In this document: piece by piece, positions 50,690 through 58,485 of the stretch | How positions within the stretch are numbered: position 1 is the stretch's first letter | Layout: each line of letters begins with the position of its first letter | Source: Ardenticatenales bacterium | GTDB taxonomy: Bacteria; Chloroflexota; Anaerolineae; Promineifilales; Promineifilaceae | Direction of reading: 5' to 3' | NCBI GenBank assembly: GCA_020634515.1 | Contig: JACKBL010000007.1 | Location: forward strand, 186,001-250,000 | DNA: 64,000 nucleotides | Made by a program: the position numbers and the translations under genes | The notes under the pieces: model-generated | Database searches by the model: none | The model's input: only the letters and a program-made list of their open reading frames with translations | What the model was told of the DNA's origin: nothing

Positions 50690-51484
50690 TCAGGCGGGAT
50701 CAAGCAACTCAGCCCGTTTTTCCAGCGCCGCCAACTCCCCGTGCAGGCGCTCAATCTCCCCATCCAACTCCAGACGCACCTCATCCCACCAGTTCAATCC
50801 CGCATCCTCCAGTTGCCGCGCCTTGCGCCAGAGCCGTGCCGTGTTTTCCTCTCGCAGCGCCCGCGCCTGCTCCGCCACCTTCCGCCGGCGCCGTTTGCAG
50901 CTCAGCAGCAGCTTCCGCAGCCGGCGGATCTCCGCCGTTTCGCCGCCGCTCAACGCCGCCGCCACGTCCGGGTCCAATTCCCCCGCCAGATTGCGCAGCG
51001 CCTGCACATCCCCCCGCTCATAGGCCACGTTGACGGCGGCCATAATGCTGGTGCAGTAGGCACGCTCCACCGTATTGGCCGCCAGGTCAGGATGAAAACG
51101 GCGCGCCAACTGCCGGTAGAGCCGCTTTTCCGCTTCCTTATCATGCGGCGTAGGCGTGGGCAGCAATGGACCATCCCGCGCCGCCGTCAGGGTCTCCTCT
51201 TGCCAGAATGGATCGTCCGGGTCGTAGGGAATGCCTCGCTCCGCCGCCTGATGACGCAGTTCCAGGCGCGTCAGCAGCGCCTGCTTTTGCGCCTGCATTT
51301 CCAGCAGCACCTCGACCAGGTCGCCGATTTTCAGGCGGCAGTGCATCCGAAACGCATTGACCGCCGCCTGCTCGGCGGACAGGATGGCTTCGGCTTCTTG
51401 CAGCGCCCGCCGCGCCGTGTTCAATTCTTCCTGAAGCTGTTCCACTTGCTCGCGCAGGGGGATCGTGGGCGTGAGTTGACTCAT
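50690..51484 (-). CDS. Coiled-coil protein with a degenerate J domain
   Basis: About 264 residues. Coiled coil from residue 10 to 75 (REQVEQLQEELNTARRALQ), a central KRLYRQLARRFHPDLAAN helix with the HPD signature of J domains, then a second long charged coiled coil to the end. The HPD tripeptide suggests interaction with a DnaK partner. Start at ATG 51484 (AGGAA upstream); an ATG at 51520 is in frame. It converges with the HD hydrolase gene; only 4 bases separate the stops. Confidence 0.65.
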   Translation of the reverse strand: MSQLTPTIPLREQVEQLQEELNTARRALQEAEAILSAEQAAVNAFRMHCRLKIGDLVEVLLEMQAQKQALLTRLELRHQAAERGIPYDPDDPFWQEETLTAARDGPLLPTPTPHDKEAEKRLYRQLARRFHPDLAANTVERAYCTSIMAAVNVAYERGDVQALRNLAGELDPDVAAALSGGETAEIRRLRKLLLSCKRRRRKVAEQARALREENTARLWRKARQLEDAGLNWWDEVRLELDGEIERLHGELAALEKRAELLDPA

Positions 51485-51665
51485 CATTTCCTGTCGGGCG
51501 GTTGCATGGCGGTTGACCATGATTCGAGGATAAGTCTATCACAAAGCCATGAGGGGGACAGATTGACCGCGCCGCTTGTCGCAACCTTTCACCCATGTCT
51601 GCGTAGAGCCAATAGTTGCGGGAACAACCACAAACCCATGGGTGTTTTTGGCTTTTTGGGTTGTT

Positions 51666-51836
51666 GTTGGCAACTACTAACGCGCTCTGGCGATTGGCCC
51701 CATTTTACCAGAGAAAATTGGTCCAAGCTGGCTTAGGAACGGAAATTAAATAAGACAACGAAGTTGTTTCCTTACCGTTCCTTCAAACTGACGATGCCAT
51801 TCCGTACTTTATTTCATCGTCAGTCCTTAGCAGTTA
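51666..51836. repeat. Composite A+C inverted-repeat element
   Basis: Left end CAACTACTAACGCGCTCTGG, family A core CCAGAGAAAATTGGTCC, then family C: GGAACGGAAATTAAATAAGAC, CGAAGTTG, TACCGTTCCTTCAAACTGACG and TTAGCAGTTACG. The rest of the 51485-51938 gap shows no gene. Confidence 0.7.
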
Positions 51837-51938
51837 CGTTGTTGTCAGGAGTCGGTGTCCGATTGGGAAAATCGGACGACAGGAAATGTTGCGATTCGCT
51901 AAATCGGACTACGAGGTGTTTTCGAAGGAGTTTTTTTC

Positions 51939-52187
51939 ATGAAAGGCAAAATGATTCGTTCCAAAGATGACCGCATGATCCTTGGCGTCGCCGGCGGTCT
52001 CGGTAATTACTTCAACATCGATCCCGTCTTCATTCGCATTGGCTTTGTGCTGCTGACATTGGCTTCTCTGGGCAAGGGGGCGTTGCTTTATCTCCTCCTG
52101 GCCCTGGTTATGCCGGAAGAGGGCGCGCCGGTGGCCAAGGCGCAGCCGTTTGATGAGGAAGAAATCATCATCAACGACGCGGTCTGA
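51939..52187 (+). CDS. PspC-domain membrane protein
   Basis: 82 residues: KMIRSKDDRMILGVAGGLGNYFNIDPVFIRIGF is the PspC opening, followed by one transmembrane segment (LLTLASLGKGALLYLLLALVMP) and an acidic tail. PspC proteins act in envelope-stress signalling with PspA; a pspA-like gene follows at 52401. Strong ribosome-binding site GAAGGAG. Confidence 0.9.
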   Translation: MKGKMIRSKDDRMILGVAGGLGNYFNIDPVFIRIGFVLLTLASLGKGALLYLLLALVMPEEGAPVAKAQPFDEEEIIINDAV

Positions 52188-52307
52188 TACGACGCCGCGC
52201 CATCCTGATTGCCGCGTGAACACGACAAAGCAGTGTTTGTCTGGCGCGCGGTCCCCAAATAGCTGTTTACCTCTGGTTCTCTCCTGACAAAAGGCCAGAG
52301 CGACAGG

Positions 52308-52352
52308 CGGCGGTCACGTGATACCCTTCGCGTGGCCGCCGTTTCTTTTTCG
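52308..52352 (+). terminator. Rho-independent terminator after pspC
   Basis: GGCGGTCACG and CGTGGCCGCC form a stem with one mismatch, followed by GTTTCTTTTTC. It separates pspC from pspA. Confidence 0.65.
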
Positions 52353-52387
52353 TGGGAGCCTTACTCGCCAGAGGACGTGTAACGCTT

Positions 52388-52393
52388 TATAAT
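52388..52393 (+). promoter_or_regulatory. -10 box giving a probable leaderless pspA transcript
   Basis: TATAAT ends 7 bases before the ATG at 52401 and there is no ribosome-binding site, the same arrangement as at guaA. Confidence 0.5.
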
Positions 52394-52400
52394 CTGCCGC

Positions 52401-53078
52401 ATGGCTTCCTTACTGCAAAAACTCAACACCCTGATCAAGGCAAATTTACACGAGATGGCCGACCGCGCCGTGCAAAAGAGCGATCTGGCCGTTTATGACG
52501 AGTATATCCGGCAGGCGGAGCGCGAACTGGCGCAGTTTGTGCGCACGATTGAGCCGATGTACGCGCAGGTGAAGACGACGAGCCGCCGCCGGGAGGACCT
52601 GGCGAACAAGGCGGCGCGCCTGGATGCGGCGGTGGATGCTTTTTTGCTTCAGGGTAAGCGCACGGAGGCGATGGTGACACAGAAGCAGTTGTCTTCGGCG
52701 ATGAAGCTGATCCAGACGTACAATGCGTCGCTGGAGCGGCAGGTGGCCGCGGCGGAGATGCTGGAGGATGTGCGCGTGAAGTTGGAGGGGCGTCTTGATC
52801 TGGTGCGGCAGGAGCGGGAGGAGTTGGGCTTTTTGCTGCAACTGGCGAAGTCGAAGGAGATGTCGGCGCAGGCGATGAAGTCTCTGGATTCTTTGATGGG
52901 GGTGGGGGACAGTGAGGTGGCGCAGGCGGCGGAGAATATCCGGCGGCGGTTGGATCATGCGGACGCGGCCTGGGAGGTGCAGGCGGGTCGGCTGGATAAT
53001 CAACTTGATGACGCGATGCAGAGCCTGGAGGTGGAGGCGGAACTGGCGGCGCGCATGGAGCGGTTGGGCATTCAATGA
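52401..53078 (+). CDS. PspA/IM30-family membrane-stress protein
   Basis: 225 residues, almost entirely helical coiled coil, opening MASLLQKLNTLIKANLHEMAD, the amphipathic membrane-binding helix of PspA/Vipp1. It would polymerise on damaged membranes and support envelope integrity. A second homologue (57436) opens almost identically (MASLLEKTQTLISANLHAMVD). Probably transcribed alone from the adjacent -10 box. Confidence 0.9.
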   Translation: MASLLQKLNTLIKANLHEMADRAVQKSDLAVYDEYIRQAERELAQFVRTIEPMYAQVKTTSRRREDLANKAARLDAAVDAFLLQGKRTEAMVTQKQLSSAMKLIQTYNASLERQVAAAEMLEDVRVKLEGRLDLVRQEREELGFLLQLAKSKEMSAQAMKSLDSLMGVGDSEVAQAAENIRRRLDHADAAWEVQAGRLDNQLDDAMQSLEVEAELAARMERLGIQ

Positions 53079-53181
53079 GCGGGGTTGGGGTTGGTATGCC
53101 GGCATTTTCTCCGCAACGGGAATCAAACGAAGCAGTGAGTTCGTTCCCTGACGCCCGTGTGAATGTCTACCCTGAGCAGCT

Positions 53182-54294
53182 ATGAAAGTCGCACTCGTAC
53201 ACGACTGGATGAACCAGATGGGCGGGGCCGAGGACGTGCTGGCGGCGCTGGTGGACTTGTTCCCCGATGCGCCGGTCTACACTTCCTTGTATGCGCGAGA
53301 TAAAATGCCGGCATCCTGGCAAACCTGGGACATTCGCACCTCCATCATTGACCGCCTCCCCTTTGCCCACCGCAAACAGCAACTCTACTTCCCATTTTAT
53401 CCCTTCGCCTTTGAACAGTTCGACTTCCGCGGCTACGACCTGGTCATCAGCAACAAAAGCGGCTTTTGCCACGGCATCATCACCGACACCAACACCCTGC
53501 ACCTGTGCTACTGCCTCACACCGACGCGCTACGTCTGGCGCTACCACCAGTACGCGGAACAGGAAAACCTGAGTCCGCTGGTGCGCCGCCTGCTGCCGCC
53601 GTTTTTGACGCAGTTGCGCCAGTGGGACCGGTTGGCGGCGGACCGCGTGGACGACTTTATTGCCATCTCAGAGGTTGTACGTCGCCGAATCGCCAAGATT
53701 TATCACCGCGAGGCGACTATCATTTACCCACCCGTGGACACCAGCCGGTTTATGCCATCCGCCCATGTCGATGATTACTATTTGTTCGTGGGGCGGTTGG
53801 TTCCCTACCGGCGGCTGGATGTGTTGATTGAGGCATTTAACCGGCTGCGACTTCCGTTGGTCATTGCCGGCACAGGCCGCGACCACGAGCGACTGGCGGC
53901 CCTCGCCGGCCCTGACATTACCTTCCTCGGCTACGTACCCGACGCCGATCTGCCCGACCTGATGGCTCGCTGCCGCGCCTTCATCTTTCCCGGCGAAGAG
54001 GATTTTGGCATCGCCCCCATCCAGGCCATGGCCGCCGGTCGTCCCGTCATCGCCTACGCTGCCGGCGGCGCGCTGGATACCGTCATTCCCGGCCAGACCG
54101 GCGCCCTGTTTACCGAACAGACCGCGGCAGCCATCATGGAAACCGTGCGCGCCTTCGCGCCGCAAGAGATCGCCGTCGCCACCCTGCGCGCCCAGGCCCG
54201 CCGCTATGACGTGGACGTTTTCCGCCGGCGTATCACCGATTTCGTGGCGCAAAAGGTGGATGGTGGCAGGACAAAGGATGAAGGTAACAGCTAA
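53182..54294 (+). CDS. GT4-family glycosyltransferase
   Basis: 370 residues with the GT-B fold: VALVHDWMNQMGGAEDVL (acceptor-site Gly-Gly-Ala-Glu), KSGFCHGI, LTPTRYVWRY, donor-domain start LFVGRLVPYRRLDVLIEAF and EEDFGIAPIQAMAAGRPVIAY, which holds the nucleotide-sugar-binding E-x7-E. It builds a surface polysaccharide; sugar and linkage are unknown. The two Wzz-like genes that follow on the same strand support that role. Confidence 0.92.
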   Translation: MKVALVHDWMNQMGGAEDVLAALVDLFPDAPVYTSLYARDKMPASWQTWDIRTSIIDRLPFAHRKQQLYFPFYPFAFEQFDFRGYDLVISNKSGFCHGIITDTNTLHLCYCLTPTRYVWRYHQYAEQENLSPLVRRLLPPFLTQLRQWDRLAADRVDDFIAISEVVRRRIAKIYHREATIIYPPVDTSRFMPSAHVDDYYLFVGRLVPYRRLDVLIEAFNRLRLPLVIAGTGRDHERLAALAGPDITFLGYVPDADLPDLMARCRAFIFPGEEDFGIAPIQAMAAGRPVIAYAAGGALDTVIPGQTGALFTEQTAAAIMETVRAFAPQEIAVATLRAQARRYDVDVFRRRITDFVAQKVDGGRTKDEGNS

Positions 54295-54295
54295 G

Positions 54296-54405
54296 GGCGC
54301 ATCCGTTCATAAAGGCTTCGCTCGGAAATTAACGGATGCGCTCGAAGGGTTCTTGTGTATTGGAAAGTCCAAAGTTGATTCCGCGCAGACCCTAACTGGC
54401 TGTTC
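54296..54405. repeat. Dispersed element, family F
   Basis: GCGCATCCGTTCATAAAGGC, TTCGCTCGG and AATTAACGGATGCGC form an inverted repeat, followed by GTCCAAAGTTGATT. An inverted copy lies at 62203-62300. Confidence 0.6.
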
Positions 54406-54529
54406 GCAATTAAGTTAGCGGAAATGTGCGGACAGCTTGTCAGTAACCGTCCGTAAAAAGTATGAAGTTGTTTTCGGACGGTTACTAAGCCAGATTGGAC
54501 CAATTTCCAGAGAACGTTAGTCGTTACGA
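54406..54529. repeat. Adjacent family B and family A elements
   Basis: CTGTTCGCAATTAAGTTAGCG, TGTCAGTAACCGTCCGTAAA and TTTTCGGACGGTTAC (family B), running directly into AGCCAGATTGGACC and GAACGTTAGTCGTTACG (a short family A copy). With the family F copy before it, this makes three element types in 230 bases. Confidence 0.65.
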
Positions 54530-54588
54530 ATGAAGGATCAAGGCAGCATCTGTTTCGCTCACGTGTCACTTGCCTACTCACAATGCTT

Positions 54589-55281
54589 ATGGAACTTCAC
54601 GCTTACTGGAACATCATTAAACGACGCTGGTTGTTAATTCTCATTCCCGCTGCCGTTGTGCTGCTGGCGGCTTTGCTCACGTATTCGCCGCCGCCGCCGC
54701 TTTATAACGTCGGCGTTCGCTTCATTGTGGGGCAGCCGCCTACGGAAGCCGCGGCGCTGGAGGATGAGGAGCGGCTGGCGAACTGGCAAACGTCGGAATA
54801 CGTTGTCAATGGGCTTGCGGATTGGGTGCGCGGTCTCCGGTTCGCGCAGCAGGTGAGTGAACGGTTGGCGACGCAGGGGATTGATGTGCCGGCATTTGCC
54901 ATCATGGGCAGTATGCACGCGGACAACACGCGCAGCCTGATGCAAGTGTCGCTCACCTCCGGCGGCGACCCGGAGACGCTGCGCCAGATGATGCTGGCGG
55001 TGATTGCCGTGCTGCAAACGGAAAACGGCGCCGCCCTGCCGCAGTTGTATGGACAGCCGGCTACGTTGTTGGTGTTGGATGATCCGGTGGTGAATGGGGT
55101 GAATGCCGGCATTCGCAGCCAACTCGACCTCCCCCTCCGCATCCTCCTCGCCCTCGGCGCCGGCCTCGGTCTCGCCTTCCTCGTCGAATACCTCGACCCT
55201 ACCCTGCGCCGGCGGCAAGAAATCGAAGCCCTCTCTCTTCCCATCCTCGGCGAAATCCCCCGCCACAAACCACCCCATTAG
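54589..55281 (+). CDS. Wzz-like polysaccharide chain-length determinant
   Basis: 230 residues: N-terminal transmembrane helix (WLLILIPAAVVLLAALLTY), an extracytoplasmic domain and a C-terminal transmembrane helix (LPLRILLALGAGLGLAFLVEYL) followed by a short basic tail. This two-helix layout is that of Wzz/GumC-type co-polymerases, which set polysaccharide length. No kinase domain is attached. Start chosen at MELHAYW by analogy with MELGDYI of the next gene. Confidence 0.75.
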   Translation: MELHAYWNIIKRRWLLILIPAAVVLLAALLTYSPPPPLYNVGVRFIVGQPPTEAAALEDEERLANWQTSEYVVNGLADWVRGLRFAQQVSERLATQGIDVPAFAIMGSMHADNTRSLMQVSLTSGGDPETLRQMMLAVIAVLQTENGAALPQLYGQPATLLVLDDPVVNGVNAGIRSQLDLPLRILLALGAGLGLAFLVEYLDPTLRRRQEIEALSLPILGEIPRHKPPH

Positions 55282-55337
55282 CTTTTCACCATTTATTTTT
55301 CCTTATTCAAAGGACACCGCAAAGGAAATCCCCCCTC

Positions 55338-55994
55338 ATGGAACTAGGCGACTATATCCGCATCCTCCGCCAACGCGGCTGGCTTATCCTCCTCCTCGCC
55401 CTTCTCACCGCCGCCGCCGCCTTTGGCTTCAGCAAAATGCAAACCCCCGTCTACAAAAGCACGCTTAACCTCCTCGTCAGCCCCTCCCGCACCGACTTTG
55501 GGCAGGCGCAGGCCGCCAAAGTCCTCCTGCGCGGCTACGAATCCTGGATGTTGAGCAGCCTGCGCGCCGAACTCGTCATCAACGAGTTGCAACTCGACAT
55601 GACCCCGCGCCAACTGCTCGGAGACGCAGCCGTCTCCTCCGACGACTCCCGCTTCATCATCCAGTTTGAGGTCAAAAACAGCAACGGCGACCTGGCAAAC
55701 GACATCGCCCGTACCTGGGGGAACCTGCTGATTCAACGGCAGGAAGAGATCAACGCCACCCTGCGCAAGGAAGACCGCATCGGCATTGAACCAATCGACA
55801 TGCCTACTTATAGCCAGGACAAACCGAAAACGACCATCAACACCGCCGCGGGTGGCGTGTTCGGCGCCCTCCTGGGCCTCATCCTCATTTTCGTTCTGGA
55901 ATGGCTCGCTTCCGGCGTCGTCCGCCGCCCGGACGACATAGACCGCTACCTGGATATCCCCATTATTGGCGTCATCCCCTCAAAATCGAATTGA
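55338..55994 (+). CDS. Wzz-like polysaccharide chain-length determinant
   Basis: 218 residues: MELGDYIRILRQRGWLILLLALLTAAAAFGF (N-terminal Wzz segment and membrane helix, shown in parts as MELGDYIRIL and GWLILLLALLT), a periplasmic-side domain with TPVYKSTLNLLVSPSR, and a C-terminal helix (GVFGALLGLILIFVLEWLA). The tail RRPDDIDRYLDIPIIGVIP is the usual lead into a BY-kinase, but the frame stops there. Likely works with the preceding homologue and GT4. Confidence 0.8.
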   Translation: MELGDYIRILRQRGWLILLLALLTAAAAFGFSKMQTPVYKSTLNLLVSPSRTDFGQAQAAKVLLRGYESWMLSSLRAELVINELQLDMTPRQLLGDAAVSSDDSRFIIQFEVKNSNGDLANDIARTWGNLLIQRQEEINATLRKEDRIGIEPIDMPTYSQDKPKTTINTAAGGVFGALLGLILIFVLEWLASGVVRRPDDIDRYLDIPIIGVIPSKSN

Positions 55995-56242
55995 CCTCCG
56001 CCCAAAAAACGGGTTGCGCCTGAATAGACACCTGCCCAATCATAGGGACGGGATGGCGCGGAAAGACGTCGGGGAAAACAAACCATCTTGTCTCCGCGCC
56101 GTCTCGCCCGATGTTGCGCCAATGTCGCGCCAAATAGGGCGAGATAGGCGGGTGACGAGGTGGTGATGAATTGCACAGGTGGCGGCCTGCCTGTCCCACC
56201 CCTACGCCAGATGGGTTCCCTACCGAAAATGGCCGGTGGGTG

Positions 56243-57064
56243 TCAGGCGTTGGCCTGGTAGACCTCGTCCATGGCGCTGAGAATGTCGCTGAGTTGATGC
56301 ACCTCTTCGGCAATTTCGTGTTGCAGACGGCGGGCGCGCCCGCTGTCTATGTCTTTAGCGTCCACCAGCATCGATTGGGAGTAGATTGTGCCCAGGGCAC
56401 TGAGGGTGTGTTCGAGCTGCAGGCGCGCCCGCTTCATGGTGTTTTCCAGCGCTTCAATGGTGTCAATTTGCCGCTGCATACTTTCCATGGTCACCTGCAT
56501 CTGGCGGCGCACGCCTTCGTCCTGCTCCTGTTTTAAGCGTGTGTTCAGGTCCATGACGCGGTTGTAGGCGTTCTGGCGGTCGTCCTGGAGCATTTTTTGT
56601 TGCTGCTCGTACCGGTCCAGCCGCTGCGCCAGGCTGTAAATGTTTTCCAGCCATTCGTCGATAACCTGGGCCGTGGCGACCAGGTTGTCTTTGAGCATGC
56701 CGTCTGCTTGGGTGTGTATGGCGGCAGTGATGCGGCGGCGATAGTCCAGCCCTTTTTGTATCTGGTTTTGCAGGGTTTTGCTGCGCAGGCGTTCTGGTTT
56801 GAATTCGCTCTGCAACAGGTCGGCGACGACTTTTTCTCCGGTTTTGGGGTCTTTGATGCTGACGTAGATGAGGGCTGCTTCGCTGATGGCGCCGCCGAGC
56901 AGCCATGCCCAGGCGGGGCCAATCGCTACGCCGGGAAAAGTACTGGCCGCGGTCAGGATCAGGGTGAGGGCAATGGTCATGGCGCTCTCCCAGCGAAAAA
57001 TGGCATATTGGAAGATTGCCTTCTGGACACGTTTTTCCAGGGCTTCACGAGCGCTGCTAGTCAT
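56243..57064 (-). CDS. Membrane-associated coiled-coil protein of unknown function
   Basis: 273 residues. Two hydrophobic segments near the N-terminus (MTIALTLILTAASTFPGVAI and WAWLLGGAISEAALIYV) precede about 190 residues of charged coiled coil (RYEQQQKMLQDDRQNAYNRV, TRLKQEQDEGVRRQMQVTME). The start is the ATG at 57064. Its place between Wzz genes and a pspA gene suggests an envelope role. The 248 bases before it (55995-56242) show no gene. Confidence 0.6.
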   Translation of the reverse strand: MTSSAREALEKRVQKAIFQYAIFRWESAMTIALTLILTAASTFPGVAIGPAWAWLLGGAISEAALIYVSIKDPKTGEKVVADLLQSEFKPERLRSKTLQNQIQKGLDYRRRITAAIHTQADGMLKDNLVATAQVIDEWLENIYSLAQRLDRYEQQQKMLQDDRQNAYNRVMDLNTRLKQEQDEGVRRQMQVTMESMQRQIDTIEALENTMKRARLQLEHTLSALGTIYSQSMLVDAKDIDSGRARRLQHEIAEEVHQLSDILSAMDEVYQANA

Positions 57065-57290
57065 GGGGGTGGTCAGTGGTGTGGGGGCAAAGTCCTTTTG
57101 CTGAATTTCGCCCCTTGTTTCAGATTTAGCCGATCAATTTTACTTGACACGAACGGCGCAAATAACACACATGAGACCAACATTGATGCAGCGCAAGCAG
57201 TCGTGTAGACCTGTTTCTGGCAACAATGTAGGTGTCTTAATGTTCACTTGCCGTTTCATCCACGACCGAATTCGTGAAATTCGCGTCGGA

Positions 57291-57366
57291 TTGTAACTGC
57301 TAAGCCCGATTAGACCAATTTTCTCTGGTGAAATTGGTCCAATCTCCTGAGAGCGTTAGCAGTTAC
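57291..57366. repeat. Family A inverted-repeat element, best-preserved copy
   Basis: GTAACTGCTAAGC at the left end and GCGTTAGCAGTTAC at the right are near-perfect terminal inverses. Interior: GATTAGACCAATTTTCTCTGG and GAAATTGGTCCAATCTCC. It lies in the 371-base gap upstream of the second pspA; no gene was seen in the remainder. Confidence 0.75.
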
Positions 57367-57435
57367 GTCGGATTTTGGACTTGTTGAGATTAGAAGCAAG
57401 CGGTTGCTGAGGTGGAGCGGGGCGAGCCGTCGCTC

Positions 57436-58170
57436 TCATTGAGCGGCGGCGGCGCTGCTTTCGTCCGTGTCTTCTTCTGCCAGCGTTGGCGCTTCGCTCA
57501 GACCCAGGCGGCGCTTGCGCTCTTCCAACTGCAAATCGATTTCCGCTTTGCCCAGCACGTCGTCCATCTGTTGGTCAAGCCGACCGGCGTACATTTCCGA
57601 TTGGGCGGAGGCTTTGTCGAGGCGGGCGTAGATGTTTTCGCGGAGACGGGCGATGTCGCTGTCGCCCATGCCGGCAACGTCGTCCACTTTCTTGATGGCG
57701 GCCACCGTCTTTTCTTTCGATTCCGCCAGGGCAATAACGGCTTCTAGTTCGCGCTGTTCCTGGCGAATTGTGTTCAACTTGGCCTGTAACTTCAGGCGTG
57801 CATTTAGCAGCGACTCATATTCGCGCTGCTGCTGCACCCATTGGGCGTGATACCGTTCTTGCAGGCCACGGGCTGTGTTTAGCTCGTTTTGCGCCGCGCG
57901 TGCCAGGTCGCTTTTGCCTTGCATCAGGAAGGTGTCGATGTTACGGTCGAGGCGGTCGGCTTCTTTCTTATACTGCTGGTATTTGCGTTCTAGCGTCTTC
58001 ACCTCACCACCGACGGTGGCGGCAGCGTCTTCCAGTTCGTCCAGGTTTTGTTCGGCGTCGCGGATATACTGTTTGAGAACGGCGACGGAATTTGCTTCCA
58101 GGGCGCGATCAACCATCGCGTGCAGGTTGGCGGATATGAGGGTTTGGGTCTTTTCAAGCAGGGATGCCAT
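57436..58170 (-). CDS. PspA/IM30-family membrane-stress protein (second copy)
   Basis: 244 residues, coiled coil throughout, with PspA N-terminal helix MASLLEKTQTLISANLHAMVD and the middle DRNIDTFLMQGKSDLARAA. The C-terminus is longer and acidic (EEDTDESSAAAAQ) than in the copy at 52401. AAGGAGAG precedes the ATG. Confidence 0.9.
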   Translation of the reverse strand: MASLLEKTQTLISANLHAMVDRALEANSVAVLKQYIRDAEQNLDELEDAAATVGGEVKTLERKYQQYKKEADRLDRNIDTFLMQGKSDLARAAQNELNTARGLQERYHAQWVQQQREYESLLNARLKLQAKLNTIRQEQRELEAVIALAESKEKTVAAIKKVDDVAGMGDSDIARLRENIYARLDKASAQSEMYAGRLDQQMDDVLGKAEIDLQLEERKRRLGLSEAPTLAEEDTDESSAAAAQ

Positions 58171-58180
58171 TTTCTCTCCT

Positions 58181-58385
58181 TAGGACTGATGACGAAATAA
58201 AGTGCGGAATTGCATCGTCAGTTTGAAGGAACGGTAAGGAAACAACGTCGTTGTCCTATTTAAATTCCGTTCCTTAGTGGCTGTCCGCAATTGAGTTAGC
58301 GGAAATGTGCGGACTACGACTATCCAGGATAGCTTGTCAGTAACCGTCCGCAAAAAAGTGTGAAGTTATTTTCGGACGGTTGCTG
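58181..58385. repeat. Family C element followed by family B element
   Basis: Family C: GACGAAATAAAGTGCGGAATT, ATCGTCAGTTTGAAGGAACGG, AACGTCGTTG and ATTCCGTTCC. Family B follows: GTGGCTGTCCGCAATTGAG, TTGTCAGTAACCGTCCGC and TTTTCGGACGGTTGC. They fill the gap between pspA and the kinase gene. Confidence 0.65.
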
Positions 58386-58485
58386 AGAACCTGGCGCAGG
58401 TTGATAGATGGTTTGTCGCTAGGGGAAGATTGCCGGATTGCTTCTGGCCATCTGCGGCGCGGGCGACAGGAGTCTGCGCGGGTGG

